Source: Oscillospiraceae bacterium
GTDB taxonomy: Bacteria; Bacillota; Clostridia; Oscillospirales; Ruminococcaceae
DNA: 38,847 nt
Direction of reading: 5' to 3'
Assembly (NCBI GenBank): GCA_017440545.1
Contig: JAFSGZ010000050.1
Span: 1 to 38,847 of the forward strand
Positions within the stretch are counted from its first letter, which is position 1; each line of letters opens with the position of its first letter. A program made the position numbers and the translations under genes. Below, piece by piece: positions 33,597 through 38,847 of the stretch. The notes under the pieces are model-generated. The model did not search any database. It was given only the letters and a program-made list of their open reading frames with translations, and had not been told where the DNA came from.

Positions 33597-34757
33597 TTGA
33601 ATAAGCAGGTTGCAAACGTCAGATTAATGCAAAAAATTAATAGACTCAAAGTGTTAAACTCGCTTATACAAAACCCCTCAATATCAAAGCCTGCCATATC
33701 AGAAATGACAGGACTTTCAAAGGCGTCGGTAACAAACATAATTTCTTTTCTGCTTGAAAAGGGGCTTGTTTGCGAGGTGGGCCGCGAGGTAACAGATAAA
33801 ATCGGCAGAAAAGCCGTTATGCTTAAATTTTGTGCAACAAACTACAATTTCGTGTGTGTAAACATCACACGCGAGGGTGTAGGAGTTTATTTAACTAATC
33901 TCGATGGTGAGGTTATCTCCTCGCGTATTCACAATGCGCCCAATTTAACCTCTCAAAAGGCACTTTCCATTGTAAAAGAGGAAATTCATTCGGTTATCTC
34001 AAATTCCGATAGCCAAAAAATACTTGCTGTCGGTATTTCGGTTTCGGCACTTTTAATGCCTGATGGCACCCTTGCCGTTTCAAGTAAATTTCGCTGGGAT
34101 AATGTTGACTTTAAGGGCGAAATTCAAAAGGAAATCAATAAACCTGTTTTTGTAATGGATACCTCGTCGGCAAAGGCTTATTATTGCAGCCTTTCAGATA
34201 ATGAAAAAATAAACAGTATGCTGTTTGTCGACTTAAAGGACGGCGTCGGCGCTGTAAACTTTTATAAAGGACATATAAATAAAAGTATAATCGGCGAAAT
34301 AGGACATACCACCGTTGAAAAGGACGGCGATATGTGCTTTTGCGGAAATAGAGGCTGTCTTGAAACTATGTGCTCAATTGAAAGAGTTTGCGAGCAGTAT
34401 CAAAAGTCGGGTAAGGGTAATAGCCTTGATGATGTAATAAACGGCTTTGAAAATGGCGATAAAACCGCCACAGAGCTTTTGATCAAAACGGGCGAGTATT
34501 TAGGAATAGGTATAGCAAATGCAATAAATATCATAAATCCAGATAAGGTTATAATTAATAAGGGCGAATGGCAAAAAAGCAGGTTTGTTTTAGAAACTGC
34601 CGTAAATGAAGCAAAAAAACGCGCGTTTTCGGCAATTTCGGGTAAAATCAGCTTTGAAACCGCCGATATAGATGATATAATGACTGTAAAGGGAATGTCA
34701 AAAAGCCTCTGCGAAAGCGTTTTTGATGTTGACTTTCACGGCGATATATTTGATTAG
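33597..34757 (+). CDS. ROK family transcriptional regulator (NagC/XylR-like)
   Basis: ROK repressors sense a sugar or sugar phosphate and control its catabolic genes. A winged-helix HTH occupies about residues 12-65 (ISKPAISEMTGLSKASVTNI). The sugar-kinase-fold domain follows, with the ROK zinc motif CFCGNRGCLE (about 248-257) preceded by GEIGHTTV and followed by IGIANAINIINPDKVII. The start is TTG at 33597 with AGAGGTG seven bases upstream; an ATG six codons earlier lacks a ribosome site. It is the first gene of the operon, two bases ahead of the next frame, so it likely represses itself and the divergent FAD gene. The effector cannot be named. Confidence 0.9.
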   Translation: MNKQVANVRLMQKINRLKVLNSLIQNPSISKPAISEMTGLSKASVTNIISFLLEKGLVCEVGREVTDKIGRKAVMLKFCATNYNFVCVNITREGVGVYLTNLDGEVISSRIHNAPNLTSQKALSIVKEEIHSVISNSDSQKILAVGISVSALLMPDGTLAVSSKFRWDNVDFKGEIQKEINKPVFVMDTSSAKAYYCSLSDNEKINSMLFVDLKDGVGAVNFYKGHINKSIIGEIGHTTVEKDGDMCFCGNRGCLETMCSIERVCEQYQKSGKGNSLDDVINGFENGDKTATELLIKTGEYLGIGIANAINIINPDKVIINKGEWQKSRFVLETAVNEAKKRAFSAISGKISFETADIDDIMTVKGMSKSLCESVFDVDFHGDIFD

Positions 34758-34759
34758 GA

Positions 34760-35917
34760 GTGAGTGTTACGAAGGATTATTTTAAAAACGGTAACAAAAT
34801 CAATTTTGTTTTCCCCATTGATGGCGACTGTGTAAATGAACACGATGGCTTTTTAAAGGACGGAAAGCTTTTTGTTAAGGCAAAGGTTAAGGCAAATGAT
34901 AATGCCGATATCTATATAAACAACATAAAGGCTACAAAAAACGGAGAGCTTTTTGAGGCAGATGTTGAGGCAGTAGGCTATAGAAATACATTTGTTGCTG
35001 TTGATAAAAACGACAGCGAGGCTTTCGCTAAGGTTGCAGTTTATAAATTAGACGGCGCCAGCGGCGGATACAGAATTTCGGTTGATGATAATATTATCTT
35101 TCTTTGGGATATTAATAAAAACAAGGATACATATAAATCGATTTTTGAAAATCCTTATTTAGCAGTATATAAAAAAGCGCACGACCTTTATGGTGCAACC
35201 GTTCATTTAAATTTATTCTATGCGTTTGACGATATGCACGATTTTAAAAATAAACGCGGCGCGTTTGATTTGTCAATGATGACAGATAAATTTAAAGACG
35301 AGTGGATAGAAAATTCAAATTGGCTTCGACTTTCCTTCCACGCCAACACAAACCACCCCGATATGCCTTATAAGCACACAGACAGAGAAACAATTTCTCG
35401 CGACTGTGAAAAGGTAAATCGTGAAATTATAAGATTTGCAGGCAGAGAAACCCTTTCTGATATGACAACAGTTCATTGGGGTGAGTGTACAGTTGAGGGT
35501 ATGAGAGGAATAAGAGCACTTGGTGTTAAGGGTGCGGCAGGATATTTTGAATTTAATCCTAATGGCACAACACTCGTTTCTTATTTCTACCCCGACGATT
35601 TGGTTCGCTATGTAGGTGAAAGAGATTTCTGGGTTGACACAGAAGAGGATATAATCTACGGAAGAATAGATTTAGTTTTAAACACCCTTAAGCTTGAAGA
35701 TGTTGCTTCTACACTTGACGAAATTTATAAAAATCCGCACAGAGCAGGCTTTATGGAGGTTATGATTCACGAGGAGTATTTCTACGAGGATTATGACGCT
35801 TATATCCCCGAGTTTGAAGAAATAGTTCTGACAGCGGCTAAATGGTGTGTAGAACATAAACTCGAGGGCAGAACATTCGGAAGCGTAATGTTTGAAAAAC
35901 GTAACACAGTCAATTAA
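34760..35917 (+). CDS. Polysaccharide-deacetylase-like protein with N-terminal beta domain
   Basis: A 385-residue cytoplasmic protein I cannot place in a named family. Residues 1-95 look like a small beta-sandwich. Residues 100-380 look like a (beta/alpha) barrel of carbohydrate-esterase-4 type. Candidate metal/catalytic positions are Asp109-Asp110 (SVDDNIIF), His194 and His199 (SFHANTNHP), His239 (TVHWGE) and His337 (VMIHEEYF). The HxxxxH spacing is one longer than the HxxxH of classic NodB enzymes. No signal peptide is present, unlike most cell-wall deacetylases, fitting an intracellular substrate. The start is uncertain. GTG 34760 overlaps the only ribosome site (AGGAG 34756-34760). The next usable codon at correct spacing is ACG at 34769. 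Confidence 0.65.
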   Translation: MSVTKDYFKNGNKINFVFPIDGDCVNEHDGFLKDGKLFVKAKVKANDNADIYINNIKATKNGELFEADVEAVGYRNTFVAVDKNDSEAFAKVAVYKLDGASGGYRISVDDNIIFLWDINKNKDTYKSIFENPYLAVYKKAHDLYGATVHLNLFYAFDDMHDFKNKRGAFDLSMMTDKFKDEWIENSNWLRLSFHANTNHPDMPYKHTDRETISRDCEKVNREIIRFAGRETLSDMTTVHWGECTVEGMRGIRALGVKGAAGYFEFNPNGTTLVSYFYPDDLVRYVGERDFWVDTEEDIIYGRIDLVLNTLKLEDVASTLDEIYKNPHRAGFMEVMIHEEYFYEDYDAYIPEFEEIVLTAAKWCVEHKLEGRTFGSVMFEKRNTVN

Positions 35918-35956
35918 TTTTGAAAAATAAAGTTCACATAAAAGGAGAATAGGACT

Positions 35957-37000
35957 ATGAAAAAAGTTAAATGGGGCGTTATCGGCGCCGGCGGCATTGC
36001 CGACAGAAGAACCATTCCCGGTATGATGCTTGCTAAAAACGCAGAGCTTGTTGCTGTTATGGAGGTAAATCCCGATGTAGCAGAGGCTCTTCGCGCAAAG
36101 TATAATGCAAAGTATGCCTACACCGATGCGTTTGAGCTTATTGCTAACCCCGAGGTTGAGGTTGTATACATCGCATCGCCCGTAACCTTCCACAAGGACC
36201 AGGTTATTGCCGCTGCAAAGGCAGGCAAACACATTCTCTGCGAAAAGCCCATCGCTATGACAGTTGAAGAGGCAGAGGAAATTCAGAAAATTTGTGACGA
36301 TTGCGGCGTTAAAACTGCAACCGGCTTTATGATGAGATACCACGCTTACCATAAAAAAATGCACGACCTTATCGCCGAGGGCGTTTTAGGTCAGGTTGTT
36401 TCAGCAAGAGCACAGCTCACCTGCTGGTATCCTAAAATGGAAGGCGCTTGGCGTCAGAAAAAGGCTCTTTCGGGCGGCGGCGCACTCATTGATATGGGTG
36501 TTCACTGCATCGACCTTATTGAGTACATCACCGGCGGCAGAACCGTTAAAACAATGGCATTTAATGCAACAAAAACCTTTGATTACGATGTTGACGACTC
36601 TTCAAACGTTTTAATTCAGCTCGACAACGGTGTAACAGGTTATGTTGACAGTAACTTCAACATTCCCGATGCTGCTGCAAAGTGCAGAATGGAATTCTAT
36701 GGCACACGCGGAAGCATAATCGCTGAGGGTACAATCGGTCAGGTTGAAGGCGGTAAAATCGAGGTTGTTGTATCAGATGCCGAGGGCTATGATGCAAACC
36801 AAAACAGAAACGATGTTGCTCCTATGGAGATTAATGTTGAGTTTGGTAATATGTACACTAAGGAAATCGAGTCCTTCTCTGACTCTGTTTTAAATGACAC
36901 ACCCATCGAAATTCCTATGTCTGATGCAGTTCACATCCAAAAGGTTGTAAGAGCAGCTTATGAATCTTCGGATAAGGGCATTTGCGTAGAGGTTAAATAA
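35957..37000 (+). CDS. Gfo/Idh/MocA family NAD(P)-dependent oxidoreductase
   Basis: A 347-residue dehydrogenase of the glucose-fructose-oxidoreductase/inositol-dehydrogenase family. The nucleotide-binding loop is VIGAGGIADRR (8-18). The EKP motif with catalytic Lys is ILCEKPIAMT (about 94-103). The GGGALIDMGVHCIDLIEY motif (about 174-191) holds the Asp/His catalytic pair. The C-terminal domain is the usual open beta sheet. Such enzymes oxidise or reduce a sugar ring hydroxyl, often at C3, or inositols. AAAGGAG precedes the ATG, 39 bases after the deacetylase-like gene, and the PIG-L gene follows in 14 bases. The exact substrate is unknown. Confidence 0.9.
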   Translation: MKKVKWGVIGAGGIADRRTIPGMMLAKNAELVAVMEVNPDVAEALRAKYNAKYAYTDAFELIANPEVEVVYIASPVTFHKDQVIAAAKAGKHILCEKPIAMTVEEAEEIQKICDDCGVKTATGFMMRYHAYHKKMHDLIAEGVLGQVVSARAQLTCWYPKMEGAWRQKKALSGGGALIDMGVHCIDLIEYITGGRTVKTMAFNATKTFDYDVDDSSNVLIQLDNGVTGYVDSNFNIPDAAAKCRMEFYGTRGSIIAEGTIGQVEGGKIEVVVSDAEGYDANQNRNDVAPMEINVEFGNMYTKEIESFSDSVLNDTPIEIPMSDAVHIQKVVRAAYESSDKGICVEVK

Positions 37001-37014
37001 GGGAGGCTTTTTAA

Positions 37015-37740
37015 ATGAATGTACTTGCTATAGGCTGCCACCCCGACGATGTTGAAATCGCCTGTGCCGGCACACTTGCAAAATGTGTTAAAAGAGGCGA
37101 TAAGGTTATCGTATGCCACGTTTCAACAGGTAACTTAGGCCACGTTATTATCCCTCCCGATGAGCTTACTGTTATTCGCGCAAATGAAGCTAAAAAGGCA
37201 GGATCACTTGCAGGAATTGAGGTAATTTCAGCAGGCTTTAATGACCTTGATATTTACGATAACAATAAAGAGGCAAGAGAAAAAATCATTGATATTATCC
37301 GTTATGCAAACCCCGATTTTATAATAACCCATAATCCCAATGACTATATGCCCGACCATACAGCAGTTTCGCGTCTTGTGTTCGACGCAAGCTTTGCCGC
37401 AACACTTCCTAACTATACAAACTATCCTCACGTATACAGCTCACCCGATGGCGAGCCTGCAAAGCTTGTTCCTATTTATTATATGGATACACTCGCAGGT
37501 GTTGATTTTGTGCCCACCGAGTTTGTTGATATAAGCGAAGAAATTGACTTAAAGCTCGAGATGCTCGAGTGCCACGAAAGCCAGCTTGTTTGGATGCGTG
37601 AGCACGACGGAATTGATTTTGCAGATATGGTTAAAACCTGCTCGCGTTATCGCGGCTATCAGTGCGGCGCAGAGTATGCCGAGGGCTTTATTCAGCTTCA
37701 GTCATACCTAAAGGGAACAACAAAGCGTCTGCTTCCCTAA
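37015..37740 (+). CDS. PIG-L (LmbE) family deacetylase
   Basis: PIG-L enzymes are zinc de-N-acetylases acting on GlcNAc-containing small molecules (for example MshB, BshB, chitobiose deacetylases). The 241-residue protein shows the metal/catalytic motif GCHPDDVEIACAGT (His9, Asp11, Asp12). The second motif, THNPNDYMPDHTAVSRLV (about 107-124), supplies the remaining His ligand and the His dyad. No secretion signal is present. GGGAGG precedes the ATG. Its position between a Gfo/Idh dehydrogenase and a NagB-like protein suggests removal of an N-acetyl group before or after ring oxidation, freeing an amino sugar. This is inference. Confidence 0.92.
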   Translation: MNVLAIGCHPDDVEIACAGTLAKCVKRGDKVIVCHVSTGNLGHVIIPPDELTVIRANEAKKAGSLAGIEVISAGFNDLDIYDNNKEAREKIIDIIRYANPDFIITHNPNDYMPDHTAVSRLVFDASFAATLPNYTNYPHVYSSPDGEPAKLVPIYYMDTLAGVDFVPTEFVDISEEIDLKLEMLECHESQLVWMREHDGIDFADMVKTCSRYRGYQCGAEYAEGFIQLQSYLKGTTKRLLP

Positions 37741-37786
37741 AAATGTTTAGAAATTAAATTTATATAAAATTTAGGAGGAAACTTAA

Positions 37787-38737
37787 ATGGATTTTTCAAG
37801 CACCGTTAAAGGCTCTATGCTCGAAGGCTTCTATCCTGCCGGATGGGACATGGAGAAAATCGACAAATGTATGGACCATGCGCCCGAAGAGGCTCTTGAC
37901 CGTCAGGATTTCTGGAACAAGGACTTTACACCCGTAAAGTGCGACGATATCCACGACTTTGACGCATATATGGGACACGAAATTGCTCTTCAAATCAGAA
38001 AAGCAAAGGAAGAGGGAAGCGAAGTTGCTTTCATTCTCCCTGTTGGACCTATGGGTATGTATAAATGGGCAGTTTATTTCTTAAAGGAATGGAATGTAAA
38101 GTGCGACCACGTTCATTGCTTTAACATGGACGAGTGGGCAGACAGCGAGGGTAACACCCTTTCTCCCGAAAATCCTGCTTCATTCCAGTACACAATGGAA
38201 AAAGCATTCTACAATCCCCTCGGTGAGCTTACAGTTCCCGTAAATCAGAGAAACTTTGCAACAAAGGATAATCTTCCTACATATCCCGAAAAGATTGCCG
38301 CTTTAAAGGCAAAGGGCGCAAAGCTTATCTTAGTTTACGGTATCGGCAGAATGTGCCATATCGCATTCTGGGAGCCCCACTTTGCAGCTGATTATAACAG
38401 CGTTGAAGAGTGGAAACAGCAGCCTTACAGAATTGCTGCTAAAATTCACCCCTTAACCGTTGAGCAAAACGCTTTAACAAGCTTTAAGTCAAGAACAACC
38501 TTAGTTCCTTGCAGAGCTAACACAATCGGACCCGGCCTCTTCTTACAGGCTGACTACGCTATCGGTGGATGCGATGGTACCTTAGGCCGCGGAATGCAGT
38601 GGCAGGGTATGAGCTTCTGGATGACTCTCCGTCACGGTCCTTCAATGTGGATTACCTCAAGCTTTATCCCCACACTCCCCGGAAGGCTCTTCTTCTTAAG
38701 CGAGCTTGCAGGTCCCCTCGTTGCAGAGTGCAACTAA
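37787..38737 (+). CDS. Divergent glucosamine-6-phosphate deaminase-like (NagB superfamily) protein
   Basis: A 316-residue protein of the NagB/6-phosphogluconolactonase/SugarP_isomerase superfamily, longer than NagB (266) owing to an extra N-terminal stretch of about 50 residues. FNMDEW (112-117) keeps the Asp-Glu of NagB's FNMDEY with the proton-transfer Asp. [14 protein letters not shown] (184-197) aligns with GVGNDGHIAFNEP: the His and Glu are kept (His191, Glu196), but the ring-opening Asp is Met189. The sugar-phosphate loop LPTGGTPMTTY is shortened to LPVGPMGMY (84-92). Normal NagB activity is therefore doubtful; an unphosphorylated or oxidised amino sugar as substrate is possible. AGGAGG precedes the ATG. 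It is the last gene of the operon. Confidence 0.82.
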   Translation: MDFSSTVKGSMLEGFYPAGWDMEKIDKCMDHAPEEALDRQDFWNKDFTPVKCDDIHDFDAYMGHEIALQIRKAKEEGSEVAFILPVGPMGMYKWAVYFLKEWNVKCDHVHCFNMDEWADSEGNTLSPENPASFQYTMEKAFYNPLGELTVPVNQRNFATKDNLPTYPEKIAALKAKGAKLILVYGIGRMCHIAFWEPHFAADYNSVEEWKQQPYRIAAKIHPLTVEQNALTSFKSRTTLVPCRANTIGPGLFLQADYAIGGCDGTLGRGMQWQGMSFWMTLRHGPSMWITSSFIPTLPGRLFFLSELAGPLVAECN

Positions 38738-38763
38738 TAGCTTGGCATAGTGCATAAAAACAT

Positions 38764-38802
38764 AAGGCCATATTTGGCGTATGCGCCAAATATGGCCTTT
38801 TT
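38764..38802 (+). terminator. Terminator of the ROK-led sugar operon
   Basis: AAGGCCATATTTGGCG (38764-38779), loop TATG, CGCCAAATATGGCCTT (38784-38799): a perfect 16-bp stem followed by TTT. The remaining 45 bases to the window end contain no gene I can support. Confidence 0.92.
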
Positions 38803-38847
38803 AGTGCAAAACTATTGCAATTTTGTGCAAATTGAGGTTTAATAAAT

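Noticed and set aside
38803-38847. TGCAAA-type repeats at the right edge as an operator or promoter
   Set aside because: The three similar words (TGCAAAAC, TTGCAATT, TGTGCAAAT) are in very A/T-rich DNA and the downstream gene is outside the window, so no call can be supported.

Overview
The window looks like chromosome of an anaerobic, low-GC, Gram-positive Firmicute of class Clostridia, probably an uncultured gut Oscillospirales/Ruminococcaceae-type organism. The reasons are a SpoVT sporulation regulator, a short NusA without C-terminal repeats, the order rimP-nusA-ylxR-ylxQ-infB-rbfA-nrnA-truB-ribF, the prs-pth-mfd block, strong GGAGG ribosome sites with frequent TTG/GTG starts, and A/T-rich bidirectional terminators. 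I see no insertion sequence, phage gene, CRISPR array, rRNA or tRNA. No gene-free stretch exceeds about 215 bases once the small gene at 22525-22668 is counted.

Layout. (1) 1-1714: the tail of an unidentified gene, spoVT with a plausible forespore-sigma promoter, and a convergent aldose-epimerase-like gene. (2) 1795-11145, + strand: a translation/RNA operon (rimP to ribF). It starts from one strong promoter followed by an intrinsic terminator inside the leader, the layout expected of NusA-controlled attenuation. It ends with an O-antigen-ligase-like membrane protein and an 83-residue stand-alone version of the FakA central domain. (3) 11202-18733, - strand: a DegV/FakB-like lipid-binding protein under its own promoter, then (reading leftward) prs, pth, mfd and a YibE/F membrane protein. 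(4) 18795-24619: rsmA, a divergent dCMP deaminase, a COG1313-type radical SAM protein, tyrS preceded by an unlisted 47-residue single-span membrane protein, and lepA, with several near-consensus promoters. (5) 24656-31529, - strand: one tight operon with a GT-C membrane glycosyltransferase, murD, two M42 aminopeptidase paralogues, a GNAT acetyltransferase and a YnbB/methionine-gamma-lyase-family PLP enzyme. (6) 31623-38802: an accessory sugar-catabolism locus. A FAD oxidoreductase is divergent from a ROK regulator, which leads an operon with a polysaccharide-deacetylase-like protein, a Gfo/Idh/MocA dehydrogenase, a PIG-L deacetylase and a divergent NagB-like protein, closed by a perfect 16-bp terminator.

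Region 6 is the best candidate for an undescribed system. Two redox enzymes, two possible deacetylases and a glucosamine-6-phosphate-deaminase relative with a shortened phosphate loop and no ring-opening Asp sit around a sugar-sensing repressor. A 10-bp inverted repeat lies in the two divergent promoters. I infer catabolism of an unusual, perhaps unphosphorylated or oxidised, N-acetylated amino sugar or glycoside; the substrate cannot be read from the sequence.

Several starts were moved from the longest reading frame to the one supported by the ribosome site: pth, the dCMP deaminase, lepA, the GT-C glycosyltransferase and the ROK regulator.
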